Positions 23,516 to 38,500 of a stretch of 64,000 bases of DNA are shown piece after piece (positions within the stretch are counted from its first letter, which is position 1; each line of letters starts with the position of its first letter). Both the position numbers and the translations under genes were made by a program. The notes under the pieces were generated by a model. The model was not told the DNA's origin. It worked only from the letters and a program-made list of their open reading frames with translations, and made no database searches. Source of the DNA: Incurvaria masculella (lineage: Eukaryota > Arthropoda > Insecta > Lepidoptera > Incurvariidae); NCBI GenBank assembly GCA_946894095.1, contig OX335641.1, positions 14,836,501 to 14,900,500 on the forward strand. Reading direction: 5' to 3'.

Positions 23516-26500
23516 CTAGTAGGTTGTATCGGATTTCCTCGTGGCAGACAGGAAATGGCCGTGGAGGCACTTGGGCACGGGCGAAGGCGTGCGGAAGGTG
23601 GCGCGCGCGAGCTCGCGCAGGTCACGCGCGCTCAGCACGAGCAGGCCGACCGCACGCGCCGCCGCGCCCTCCCCGCCCCACACCAGCGCGCTCAGCACCA
23701 CGCCGTCGTCCTCGCTCTGCACCAACATTGTGTACGATATTCTATATTCTATGCATTAGGGGATAGTTCAGTTGATGTAGAAAGTCCTCTGTTAAACATC
23801 GGACTTGCTCTCCCTTTCTTTCCGAATGAACGAAGTGGCGCCTAGGAAGTAGCCGTGGAGATGCTTGGGTGCAGGTGGCCATGTGCAATGGGTTTTTTCA
23901 TTTTATTTGGCACACAATATAGTACATAAGTCTGGGCAATAAATTTAATACAAACGCATGACTGCACAGCAATATAAAAGAACCATACGAAATAATACTG
24001 TACATAAGTACTGAAATTCGAATAGTAGTAACAGATGCATCATATTTTACTTATTCTTTCTTCTTTAAATAGAAGATTAAAATAAAATGTTGATGATGTA
24101 ACTGTAATGGATTCTACATTTGTATGGAGATTGTGAAGAAATTTACAAATGAAATAAAACATCGGATAAATGGCCACCATTGTCTGTTGCAGGTATACAT
24201 TCTTTTGACGAAATTTGGCACTAGGGCACTGGATTTGACCAATTCGTATAGAAATAAAATTTGATTTAGAATACCAAGTTCAAAGTCAATTACGAAATTT
24301 CATATGAGTAGGTATGCAAGGGGTAAAAGGAGTGGGGGATGTTAGGTTCACATCTCCAGTGTCTCACTGCAGCTGTGGACCTAGCTAACAGCTAATTTAC
24401 CTTCGAGTTGGGGCTGGGAATAAATACAGCTTCGCTGGGATAGCAATTTTCTTCGCTCCATGTCAATGAAGTTTTGGTTTCCGTGTCGACCTTTATTATC
24501 TACAAAAAAAAAAGTTTAAAGTTAAGTAAATACCTACATTATTTGTCTCTAAAAACATTCCGTCAGTGTACTTTTATTAAGTGTAGTTTCGCTTATACTA
24601 CTGCTCAATTCTACCGCTAGTGATTAGCCAAATCCCAGCGTATGGCATTATCAACCTTTCATTTTGCTATCTTGACTAGTGCTGTAGCCCTAATACTGTG
24701 TACCCTAATAATAGTGAAATAGACAAACCTTGGATTTGTTATTTTATCCTTGGTGTTCATTTGTGTTCTTAGGTATTCTTGGGAGTTTTTGGTGTTTTTC
24801 GGTGTTCTTTAGTGTTCCTTGGTGTTCTTAGGATTTGTTTGGTGTTTGTGGTGCTTTGGTATTCTTTCGTTCGTTACGCTCTGCATGTCCTCTGACCTAA
24901 CCTAACCGGTCCATGTCAGACCGAAAATTTAAAAGATTACAAGTGATCCCACTGAATATCTTACCGTGCATGTCGTAAGAAGCGTTCTGTTTTATATCCG
25001 TGTTCTATGGTTACAACTTTTTTTTTTTATGAAAAACCGGTATGGGTGGCTGTGCTGAGGACCAAAGGTGCTCAGAAAAGCCAAAAACACCTCGCCTCGC
25101 GAAACCACGCTCAGCGAGGCGCCATGCCAGCGGATTTGCGGACTATGGCTGAGCTATCGAGCTTATTCAAATTACGTTTGAAGACTCCCAGGTTATAGGT
25201 ATGAGGAAAGGCATCCGCCGGTAGACAGTTCCATATCCTGGCGGTGCGGCAGAGAAAAGAGTTTGAGAAACGGTTCGTTCTCAAAAGCCTAATGTCAACC
25301 ACAAGGGGGTGCTCTGATTCTCTGCGGCGGGTGCTCCGGATATAGGTAGGATGGGGAGGAATGAGGGATGCAAGTTCCACAGAGCAACGTCCATGGTAGT
25401 ACCTGTAGAACAGACTGAGCGACCCCACAAACCGTCTGTGGCTCAGTGACTCCAAGCCAGCGGTGATTTGTGGGTCCCCAACTAGACGGACCGCTCGGCG
25501 CTGAATTGAGTCCAAGGACGCCAGCAGGTACTGGGGACTGCCTTCCCATATATGGCTACAGTATTCTATCACCGGCCTTATCTGTGATTTATAAAGAAGA
25601 AGTAGTTGTACCGGTGAAAAGAACCTTCTGCAATGGTATAGGATCCCTAGTTTCTGCGATGCAATTTTGGCCTTGGCTTCAATGAAACGCCGAAAACCCA
25701 CGTCTTTGGAGATGTTGCAGCCCAGTAGGTCCAGGTGATCCGAGACAGGTACTACGTTGCCTTGGAAACTTGAGAGGAGCGGAAAGGGATTGCTCCTCAA
25801 CCTTAGTATTGCTAATATTATGTATTCCCACAACTGTGACATCTTTCTTGCCTCCTATATATGTGATGAGCTCCTAGCACATAATAGGTAATAACTAGTC
25901 CCCCATTCCAGGTACAATTTGTGTCTGTGTTTGTGTGAAAGTTTTAGTAATTTTGATTGTATATGCTCACCGTTCCCGGACATGGTGCGTCTACATCCGA
26001 ACTGATCGCGTAGAAATATCTGTACGGCCGACCTGGAAAAAAACTAAATATCAAGCCAATGCGTGCTCCGCGCTGTATCACTATTCAGTGAAAGTAGCGA
26101 AATATTTGCTATACCTATCGAACAATACGTAGGTGCGGTTGTTTTGCCCCGCTAATACAAATACAAGTCTACTTCTGTATTCGTTACAAGGATGCGAAAG
26201 AAGGGGCACTAGTAAGAGGTGTGTGAGTGCGGGGAATGAATGAGACGAAGCACATTCGTAGAACACAAATTGCGGCATCGACATGGGAGCGGCGGCATAA
26301 TTTTAAACGCTATCATACTATAAGATTGAGTTCTCCATCAGGGTGAAGTCTATGCAATCCCATTCCCTTACCGCAGTGGAGGTCGTAGTGTATGCGCGGA
26401 GTCTCGCAGCCGAGGTCGACGATCTGCGTGGGCGTCACCTCCGTGACGCGCGACCTCCGCAGCGCTGTCGCGGGCTCCAGCGGCAGCTCGAGCCGCACCG

Positions 26501-29500
26501 GCCGCCCGCGGAACCAGTCGGCGTAGTGCGCGTTACCTTGCATCGTCTGCGGAGAATATCACCACGGTAATACTAACCTATCCCTGTCTGCTGTCCTGGC
26601 CTGGCAACTAATTCCTTCGGGAATGTGGTGTATTGGGCTAATATCATAACGGTATCGTCATAACGGCCATCCATGTCAGGTTGCATAAAAAAAAACTTGT
26701 TCCTCTTATAATAGGATGTAATATGGCGAAAGGGATAGTAAATGCCATAAATCACCTTCATTGACTGCACATACATAGCATCCAGCATGCGTGCATCCTT
26801 GTATGCGCAGAGATCGAGGACCAGCCGGTCCCCCTGCTCGTACTGGTTGATGATATGAAGGAAGAACAGCGGCTGTGTCTTGAACCGCTGCTCCTCAACG
26901 CCGTCGCTGCGTCGCACCAGCACGATGTGCGTCTGGGGGACCGATGTAAATGCACATAAAAGCGACGCACAACCATCGATACAATTTTGGTATATCGGTG
27001 CGCACAACACACGTGTTTATCTGTTAAAGAATTTAAAGAAGTTGAGTTCCATGTTTACACCGTGTTGCTGTACATATTCAATAGTAAATTTGTGGCTTCT
27101 CTGTTCGCTCTGAACAGTTCTCGTGTTCGCTTCTGTCAAACTTTTTATAGGAAAAAGTAGGCATCTTTGCAGTCGTATTCAGAGAACACTGGTCAAAACT
27201 TAGTACGAGATTAGCACCTATTTATTCCGACGGATTAAAGTTGTCCGCCCACTCTGAACACAGCTGCTAGAGTTTGACAGATCCGAACAAAGATAACTTC
27301 TCGTCTTCTCGTGTTCTGCCAATGTTGTAATTGTGGCGCCTACCCACAGCGCCATGCACAGCTAATACGGGTGGTTCGTAGATGCGGGCAGATTGGCAAA
27401 TTGTTTCACCGTGTATATATTAGCATATTCTATACACATCAGCTGACGGTTTTTAGTCTTTGTTGAGCAAGAAGAAAGACGGAGAGAGTCTAGCGATGTC
27501 AATGGATTCCTGAAACAAATGCGGCTAAAGAAGAAAAAATGATCTGAGGGCGAATCGAAGCATTCTTAATGACGTTTTCGACGATGGAGATATCGCCAAC
27601 CGGGAAACCGTAAGTTTGCTAAAATATATTCAATATTAGCTGAGGTGCCCGGCTCTGCTCGAGTCAATGTCTCGTTTTGGACTAATGTTAACTGTAAAAC
27701 CAGGCTAAGCCTGGTTTTCACCAAGTGCTGATTTATTTTAATTGACACTTAAAGGGCCTTTATAACTAAAGTGCTGATTACCTTGTACTGGTATCGATTG
27801 CAAGCTGCTAAGAAAGACCTTTAATATGTGGCGATTAACCTAATCAGCAGTAGGTGAAAAAGGCCCTAAGACTACTTCTTACGAATTTAGTTTTTACCGA
27901 TTCGATTTTTTTCTATGTGCAGTAAATATTGATGTTTCCAAATGACGCAGCCGTATTCAAGCAAGTTATGCATCAAACAGTAACGAGAGTATTGGGGCAC
28001 GTTTCGGCGTCCGTGATAACACACAGCCAAGCGCGTACCTATAGGTACATCGGCTCACCACGGCATGGAAGGCAGATGCAGCATGTGTACAATGCCTTTT
28101 TACTGCGTAATTTGCCTACACATCATAAACTAAGGTCGGTACGGTTAAGATAGCTCCTGGTAACAAGAACTGACCCCGTGCTCGGGCAGCCAGCGCAGGC
28201 AGGAGTTGAGCGGCATATTCCCGAGCTGCGCCTTCACCATCCCGCTCAGCGACACCGCCAGCGGCTGCTCCACTATCACGAAGTAGTTCTCCGTTATACC
28301 TGCGGCGCGAACAGATGCACGGAATTATAAGAATAGGCTTACGGTTAGTGATTAAATCTGAACTTTAGTTGCATTTCCTACCATGCTAACTGTTAAACGA
28401 CGCATTGTTCGGCTAAGGGCCGAGTGCACGAAAGGACAAAAAAATCAAAATCAACGTCAAAGTATGATTAAACAGGTAAATTTGTATGGACAGTATGGAA
28501 GAAACTCCATGTGGTTCACTTAAAGTGACGGGCTTGAACATTGATTAACTCAGCCGTCTCGTCGTTCAATCGGGGCAAAGTAAACAGAAATCCAACAGTT
28601 AGCGTTGTACGAAATGCAACTAAACATCAGATTTAATCCCTTTTGTAACCCTCTAGAATGCTCGGGTGAGGGCACGTCTACGAAACAATGATTAGCGTTC
28701 TTGTTTCAAAAATAGAAGTGTGACAGGGAACCGTATTTGTCACGACGCCTCGGGTTTCGATCTTGAGGTGTCGTAACACGACGCGGTCAGGTTCTCCATG
28801 ACTGTTCGACTGTTGAGGCTGGCTGGCGGATTCCACGTAAAACAGGAAGCTGGCTTCATCCCGCCTGGGCTAGTAGCATCGCAACGAAAGAAAGGTTGGA
28901 CATTTTCCGTCTACCTCTATGTAGCTAGCAATTGTAAGTCATGGCATTTCACCTAGTTCCCATGAGACGTGTGAGGTTAATATCATGCGTTAGCCGTCAA
29001 TGTGCAGTTACATTAACAAAGCCCATATTCGATCATCAAATCGGTGACGAGAGCATTAGGACTGATCATTTTGCAATTAATTATAGAAATCAGCACCATC
29101 AGTATGCAGCGGAGCCCTTATCTGTTGAATGTGTGTGAACAAAATATTATTTCGAAATAATCCTTGCCTAAATGTTACTCGTGTGTGACATTTAGGCAAT
29201 GAAAAGATGGTAACCTTTTTTATGCAACCTGATGGATATTAGCCCAATGCACCACATTCCCGAAGGAGTTGGTGCCATGCCAGGACCTTCTCTTTATGAG
29301 CACGGCTACATTGAGCGGGATGGAAAACACGGTCAATTTTTCGTTTCCATTTCGACCATCTTTTCATTAAATGGGATGGTACCAACCTGGGCGGGCTTAA
29401 ACCCTACCACCTAGTAGTTTTACATGGATTCCGAACTATTGAGCAGCTCGCATTAGTGACAAAATGCACTTATCCAACTCAGAATGAGAAAGAAAGTGGT

Positions 29501-32500
29501 GCATGAACGGGGCGAGGATTTGAGCCCAGACCTCTGATATGCTGGGCAAGTCCCCGCGCCACTAGGCTACGAGCCGCCCAATGGTAATAATTCATGAGTG
29601 GATACCACATTGCCTTATAATGTGCTCCGGATCGCAAGATTCGCACTAATTCAAACATTTCGGATGCACCACCCGCGGTCTTCGGTCATGAGGTTTCACA
29701 CACCTCGTAACTAGGAACGTAGAGGAATTCTTAACCTCAGTAATCTGCACCTGTAGGCAGCAGTTAAACCCTTGGATGAATAAGGGTAAACCACGTCAAA
29801 ACTTTCTGACGGCTGCGAAAACTAACAGGCATGCCGAAGCCGTAGGCTAAAGCTGCTTGATGAGTCATTCACGTTTCCGGTTGTGGTTTTTTTTTTCATG
29901 TAACTCGACATGGATGGCAATACGACATGGTTTTACATGGAGACCGAGCTGTTCCATCTCGCATTGCGCGCACATCCCGGGGATTATTTTTTCGTTTCTT
30001 CCTCATCCGTGGTTATTCTAACCCTAAAAGGTTCTATACACCAGATTCTGTTTGATTATTAGTTAATTTTGTCGGAGTATTTTTTTTTTCAAATCATGCA
30101 GGTACTACAATTCTTGACAGAAATAATAGTATTAAAACTGAAAATGTTTCAAAGTTTGCTTCCACTGGAGCAGTGCATCACTTTAAGTGATGCTTGGGTT
30201 CGGGTCCCTCTTGCCCTAAAATATGGTTGAGAGAAGCGATGGCTGTACCCGGCGTTATACTCGTGAACGGGTGCGTTTTGTGGGAACTGGCCTGCTCCAA
30301 TTAGCATTTTTTATGTACCAGACATGGATAGCTAATACCACATCCACCGTCATGATTTAGACTAATACACTGCATTCCCGGAGGAACTAGGTGCCATCGT
30401 AGGACCTTCCCTTTATGGGCAGGGCTAAATTGAACCGAATGAAAAACACAGATTTTTTTTGCATCCTTTCAATGCGATAGTACCAACCCGGGCGGGTTTA
30501 ACCCCTTAACCTTGTAGGCCTATAGTATTATATGGATTCTGAACCGTGGAACAGGTTGCATTTGTAACTAAAGGCACTTATCAAACTCAGAAAGAGAAAG
30601 AAAAGGCAGGGATTTGAACCCAGACATCTGGGATGGAAGGCAAGTCCCCTGAGCCACAAACCGTTCAAAGATGGCGGGGGTATTTAGGCCAAAAAATTTG
30701 GTTCGTGCTGTGGTATTGGTCTGATCCCACACGATATTGGTCCCTCTGACCACTGACTGTTGGAGACTTGCGTGTGGGAACCTAAATCACAACAGATATC
30801 GACCGTTGCATCGCACATTCCTAATTCTGTGGTCGCTACCGATTCCGTGGCTGAGAAAAATCTTACCGAAAGAGTGCATGTAGGAAGGGTGTAGCTGCCA
30901 GCGCGCTCGCACCCGCGCCACCACGCTTGCGCTAGCAAACATATCTCCCTTCTCCATGTAGGGGAACTTCACTACCGCGTACTGCACCTGCGCGCCCGCC
31001 AGGGATATTCCCAGGTTGTACACGTCTCCTGCGCAACATATGCGAATAGTGAGGATGTAGGAAGGGTGCAGCTGCTAACGCGGTCTTACCCGCGCCGTAA
31101 CTTGTACTAGCGAACATGGTCTTCCTTATCCAAGTGGTGAAATTTACCCACCGCGTGCTTAATGCACCTCCGCACCTTTCCAGTTGCTTCCAGTTATATT
31201 TCCAGGTTGTACACGTCTACTGCGCAAATATACTTACTCATAGTGTGGATGTAGGAAAACAACACCGACAGCACGCTTACACCCGTGAAACCACACTTGC
31301 GGTTACGGATATGTCTCCCTTCTCAGAGTGGAGAAACTTCTTTATCAACTTGTAGTGAACCAGCGCGCCCGCCCATATTATGCCCAGGTTGAACATGTTT
31401 CTTGCGCATATGCTGGTAAGAATGTACCCACTTGGGTTGGTAAACCTTTCATTGAATTTGACAACTAGTACGATGCTAATTTGGTTGATATATCGTGAAA
31501 ATTACCCTGGTAGGAAAAACTAGATAAACATATTCCCATTCCTAACCTTGCAAAAAATGCACAAGTGAAGCGGTATGGTGCTTTATTACAATTTGTGTAT
31601 GAATGAGGAGCCGAAGCTGTTATGGACATATCTTAGTTGTGTAAGTTTAGATTTTTTTATTTTAACAGTTGTACGTGAGTATCAGTAGTATTCTCCAGTT
31701 TTGTTTGATTGATTGATATGAAGAATATACAACACAGTGCAGACATACCGTTGGGCGCAACGTGAGGGTGCGCTGTGTGGTTCACGATCGCAACATTTTG
31801 AGACACGTTCTTCCGCTCGAGTGTGTCCAGGGTCACCGGGTCTATTCTGAAAACAAACAACCCCAGAGACCCTATTACATATTAACCTGCAATCAATCAA
31901 TAATTTAATGGTATTATCATGGTTCGGTACATTCTGATTTGTCGATGTCATCATGCAAGCAGCGCAGGCAGCGTAGATTATATCTATGGGCGTACGCCCC
32001 ATCGCCCATTTGTGTGGGCACATACACATACATTGACGAATTCGCTCACTACTGATGTTCTCGAGTTCCAACGACACGTAAGAACACAGAACTTAAACGG
32101 AGGCTATTTAGTGCAACGAACATTCGGTGTTGCGCGACCCGAATTCGTAAGCGATCTGACTAGTCAGTGCATTTACACTAACCCGTGACTACGCTGCCGC
32201 CATACAAATGAGTTCGATTGCCATCCTAGTCCTTACTCGCTGGTACACCTGGATTGATCCCGTAACAGAAAACCGACACGCGGGAATATTTACGAATGGG
32301 CTTTTTTATTTTAACTTTTATTTATTTTTGGGCTTAAGAACGCATTGTTACATGACAAAATATGGTATCCCTTCCTCTTAGGAAATGTTATCTGACTAAG
32401 AAATATTGAATTGTGTCTGATTGATCGAGCATTGCGAATCGCTCGTGATTGCAAATGACACGCCGCCGCTCACGGGAAGGAAGGAAGAAGAATACCTGTG

Positions 32501-35500
32501 TATGACGGGTGACTCTGTGAACGCGTAGATTTCGTCTCCGAAGGGATACAGAGAGATGAGGGCGTTATCCGACATGCCTTCCCCGGGGTTGAACAGGGAA
32601 GAGAACCTGAAAGCGATCGTTTGTCACCCGAGGCGATCAAAGGACGACCAAAAACAGAAGTTGCATGTTTATAGGCGCTGATAGGAGAGTCATTTGTAAG
32701 TTAGTAGTAGTTGATCAAGTCATACAATAAAAGACCAATGTGATTTTACATTAATTAAATTAAATCAAATCCGTCTTATCTGTCCGCTCATAACTTGAAA
32801 ACCATTTACACGAATTTAATGCAGTTCGTTTGTGTGTACAGCTAAAAAAATCTAAATAAACCAACCTATGTGAAATCGTTGACACGGTTCTCAGAGTTAT
32901 CAGTATGGATAGTCCGAGTTCTCGTCTAAATAGGCGCTTACGGAACTTCGAAGCTACGTAAAAACGTCGAACACATACGAGTTTTACTTCTTCAACCTGT
33001 CAAAAACACTCGGATATTAAAACGGGAGACGGCATATATGGCAACATAAAGGTATAAAACGCTATTCAATTAGTTTGGCGTAAATGCCAATTTAGGTGAG
33101 AAATCGGACTACGGGCTCTGGTCGATGTCGTATGCATCAATTACTCAAAGTCCTTCGACACAATTTCACATAGTATACTATGGATAATATTAATGAAACG
33201 GACATTAATTGGGACTTGTAGAGATGGTTATCTTCCTATATTCGGAACCCTTCGTAAGCAGTCATGTTTAAAGGATTCTGCTAAACGTTATTACCTGTTA
33301 ACTCTGGCATGCCTCAAGGATGTCATCTTGGTCCCTTCTATATTGCAACTAACGATGTCATTAACATTACACGTTGTCAACTCTTTTTGTATGCTGATGA
33401 CAAAAATAATGTCATATTTATTTTCTAAAGCAGTGTACATTTAGACGCTTATTGAATCGTGGGATGGGGAGACGACAGATTATTTCTGAGATAAGACAAG
33501 TATATCACCTGTCGAATATGGAGTGGCAGGGGTCGGGTACGGCGCGGGTGCCGAAATCTGTAACCACGATTCTGTTAGCGGCCCGGTTTTTCTTGTATGT
33601 TTCCGACTGCAGGAAGCGACACTGGTACGTCACGCGACCTCGGTGGATGTAGAACCTGCGCCAGGGTAGAACTGTACATGTAGTACACGGCGTTTTATAG
33701 TCATGGACAGTACTAGAAAGGGGCACATATGTAGTGTTTGATTAACTGAAAGAAAAGGGATTTTTCTTTTTTATTTATTAATTTAATGAACGAGTAGCGC
33801 CTAAGCCATGCCAAGCCATAGTGTTCATGTCTAGGTTCACTGGTGCTTTGTTATTACGGTTACTTTAATTTAGTATTTTTAGGTGTTCAAGCCTGTCTTT
33901 AAAAGAAGTTCTTGAATGACATCTTCAGGCAGTCTGTTCCACATTTCCACTGCTCTATTGGACAGGAAGTGTTTGAATGTGAATTTTGCGTTTTTATTTT
34001 TTCACATTTTTTTTAATAAAAATGTAATCAATGTTTTTTGCTGGTGGTAAAATAAATCGTGTGCAACGTTAGGTTAGCCCGGGAGCTGTACGTGATAGCG
34101 AATACACTTCATAGCAACTGGCGTTGCTATGAGATGAACTCGCCTCCTTCACGCATGATCTGAAACCTAAAATCATCGGCATCTATCGGCACGATTTCTA
34201 CCGTTTCACAAACATAAAAGCTAAAAGCGACTATTATCGCCAAACACATAGTTAGTTGACACAGAAAAATAAGGAAGTATGTACAATAACTCGGAAAATC
34301 GTAGTTAATTTGTTTTGCGTTCAAAACAATATTCGATGCCATGACTGACAAGCTCGTAATTTTGGGAACATGAAAATTCCATAATGTAATTAAGCAAGAA
34401 CAGCCAACAGCGTTTCGTCTCCAGGAACTCTATATACCTACTAATAATAATGTCTAGCAGTCGTATTCCGAGATCACTTGTCATAACTTAATACGAGATT
34501 ATCACCGGACTAAGCATACAAAAACCGGTTTAGTCCGGCGGATTAAAGTTAGTCCGCTCACTCTGAATACACCTGTAAGTTTGTATCTAATCTTATCTCA
34601 ATCTCAATCTTCAATTAATCTTGATCGAAATCTCGAGATATTTTTTTACTTTACTTTTACGACATATTTTACTCTCACTAGGTGGTGGATCCCGCCCGGG
34701 TTGGTACCATCCATGGAGGTGAAGACCTCCATGGTACCATCCCGATCATGAATGAGAGATGGTCGAAGCGGCAATCCGTGTTCTCCATTTAAGTAGTTCA
34801 ATGTAGCCGTGAAATATTCTGGCATAGTACCTACTTTTTTATGCGCCTTACCTGTGCAACAGTGCTGAACTGTCGAAGAGATGGTCGAATTCCATGGAGC
34901 CGACTTTGATGGAGCCAGGTCCGTTGCGGAGCAGGCAGCCGTCTATCCAGGCCGGGATCTCCCCTGGAGAGAGCGAAACGTTATTTTATTTGCAACAATG
35001 TAATGGCATACACCGTATGGCGCTCTACCTGCTCTACCTTCCGGGGAAGCGGCGTGATATTATGCGTATATGTTCCAGTGAAATCTACGGTTAATCCTAA
35101 GATTTACCAGTTAAACCAAAGATTTATCTGTAAAACCAAAATTTACCAACTCTTAATGGTAAAAGTCAAACTGTTCCAACTAAGATCATCGTTAATTTCT
35201 GACTTTCACCACTATTCATTCGGTAAATCTTAGGATTTACCTCAGAGACATGGTAAAACCTAACCTAGCATTTACCAAACGCTATTGGTAAAAGCACAAA
35301 AATTCTCTTCGTACATTTACCAACTCATTACACCGCATTCCCAAAGGAACTGGGTACCATGCCAGGACCTGCATGAAAAATACGGATATGTTTTGCTTTT
35401 CATTGCCGCTTGAGGAACCTTTCATTGAACCTGATTGGCAACACTACCACCTAGTAAGTATCTAATGAATGTAGCCAGCATTTTTATAAGAGCTCTGTAT

Positions 35501-38500
35501 AATAAAGTAACTATACATACTATATGATCAAAAAGTTCCGGGAATTAATAAATAAAAACAAATTGTGTTAATTTTCAGATGCATTTATTTTATCACCTTC
35601 AAAATAACAACCGTCTGAAGCGATGCACATACGCCAACGCTTAACCCATTCTTCCATACACTTTTGATAGTCCGATGAAGGAATGGCTTTCAATGCCTTC
35701 GTCGCATTTTCTTTTATTTCATCGATGCTCGAAAATCTCTTTCCACGAAGGGGTAATTTAAGTTTTGAGAACAGGAAAAAGTCACATGGTGCCATATCCG
35801 GAGAATACGGTGCCTGTTGGATTGTATTTACAGTATGTTTGGTCAAATAGTCGGTCACGATGCGCGCTTTGTGAGACGGAGCATTCATGGTGCAAGATCC
35901 ATGAGTTGTTTTGTCACAATTCCGGTCGTTTTCTACGCAAAGCATCTCTCAAACGCTTAATTACAGCCAGGTAGTACTCCTTATTGACTGTTTGACGATT
36001 TTCGAGTACGATTTCTTAAACTTTTTCGACGTTATCATCGGTAGTTGATGTTGAAGGGCGTCCACGACGAGGTGCATCGTCAACTTCTTTGAGCCAATAT
36101 TTTTCCATACAATCGAGGGACGTGTTTGGGGAGAAATAGAAGAGCAAAAATTGAGCCATCCTTCTTTTTTTTCATTCAATGTTCGAGATGTTTGAGCTTG
36201 AATCTTACGAAGATCTAGAAAATTTTTTTCAGACATATTTTCAGTATATATTTTTTCCGCATTTTTCCTATTTTTTATAGCTCCTGTGCATTCGGAATTC
36301 CACCAAGGAGGAGACGGCCTTTTGTTTAAAACAGAATTCTTTAAGGGGATGCATTTATCAGCTGCATCCATTAATTACTCGACAAATTTAGCATATGTTA
36401 TTTGGAGATTTTCTATGGAGGGTTTAGCAAGGTTCATGACATTTTTGTCTACTATTGATTTGAAAGTATACCAATCGGCATTGCAAACTTTATATTTTTG
36501 TAAAGGTTTTCGTTTAGGTGGTACTTGATGATGGGCAAAAATTGTAATAAGCAATGGAAAATGATCAGTACCATGAGTGGAGGATAACGGCGTCCATGAA
36601 GATATTTGAGCAATGTCAGGGGAGCATAATGTAAGGTCTATGGCACTAACATTTTGGTAAGGCGAGACTCGACGAGTAGGTGATCCATCATTCAATAGGC
36701 ATACATTAAGATCATCCATGATATCTATAAGTTTATTGCCAAAGCTATCATTGATTGAAGATCCCCATACTACATGTTTGCAGTTAAAGTCACCTAATAT
36801 AATGAATGGCTTGGAAAGAGACGATATGAGAGCTTTAAGTTCACGAACTATGGATGGAGATGGTTTAGGAATGTATAAGGATAGAAAAGTTATACCCTGC
36901 ATCCAGGCAGCAACAGCATTCATACTATCACCAAAAGGGGGCAAGGTAATGGAGGAGAAAGGGTATGAATTATTTATAAGTAGGGCGACACCACCCCATC
37001 CGTCAGGTCGGTCATGTCTGAGAGTAATATATTTAGATATCCTAAATCTTTGATCTGCTTTTAACCATGTTTCAGAAATAGCAAACACTATTGGATTGTA
37101 TTTATTAAGTAAATAAGAAATTTCAGATTTTTTACGATACTATTCCATTGTAAAATTTTGGAATCAATTTTTATATTCAGAAATGAAAAATTTTAAAGTA
37201 AAAAAAATCATACTAAAATATATGTATACATAAATATAAAAATTAATAATAATAATAATAAACCACAAATTAGAATTGGCTACTTTTGAATACTCTAAAG
37301 TTCACCTACATCTTCATTACTAAGCATATTTTGAATTATATGTGAAATGTCTGAAATTTTTTTGGCAACGTTGGACGGTACAGAAGATTTAGGAGACAAC
37401 AAATTAATGAATATTGAAATCAACTGGCTGATTTGGTCAACAGTCGCAGGACTATTGACTTCATCGAGGAAGGCACAACCATTAGAAGAGGGGGGGGGGG
37501 GGGGGTATATTCGTTGATGATTGCATTGTGGGCCGAAACATTATATCCCGGTGAAAGTGAGGGTCTCGGTTTAGGTTTCAAAAAAATAGTTTTTTTAAAC
37601 GATTTAGTTATAGGTTGAATATTTGACAATGGAGCTGAGACATACGACCGTCGAGCTGTCGGCACTTCTCGTGCAGCCTCAGCGTACGATATAGATTTTT
37701 CAGCCATGTTGCTTTTTATTAATGTTTGTCTCATAAACTCTGGACAATTTTTGTTGATGGCAGAGTGATTGCCATGACAAGATATGCAGGAGATTGATGA
37801 ATCTTCGACATTGCAAGTAGATCCAAGGTGTTCTTGACCACATTTGAAGCAACTCGGTTTGGAGCGGCATTGAGTTTGGGTGTGCCCAAAACGACAACAT
37901 TTAAAACATTGGATGGTTGGATAGACGTAAACATCAACTGGTAGGCTTGTATTCACAACATATACTCTCTTGGGAAGTTTTTGACCATCAAAAGTTAAAA
38001 CGACGGAGTCGGATGGCCTCCAAGTCGGAGGGCCTTCTTGTTTTACTTTATAATTTAAGCGCCTGGCTTTAATGGCAGGTCCACAGCCATCAGGCACGCG
38101 AACTTCTTTCAAAATTTCTTCGACTGACCAATCACGAGGGATACCTTTTACAAGGCCGAGTTTAGTGATATTAAAGGTAGGTATAAATGCTTTGAACATT
38201 TTCTCTGACAAACATTTTTCACCCGTCATAAGTGTCAAACTCAATGGATACTCTATTACGACCGATATTTTTTATTCCATCTCGTTTTATATGAGTAATA
38301 TTATTCTGACGCAATAGTAATCCAAAAGGGATTGGATTTAGAGTAGTGCCAGACGTTGGATTTGACTCAATTTTTTGTGCATGAACAATAAAGGGACCCT
38401 TATCATATATATTGTATAGTCTTGTCAAGTCATTATTATCTTTATTTTCAGTCGCAGGATCTGGAGGAGGACCAGGAGTTGGAATCTTGGATGGAGGGTT

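Noticed and set aside
29450..29582. Possible tRNA gene on minus
   Set aside because: A and B boxes are present but no cloverleaf forms and the segment continues into the SINE body; it is a SINE head.
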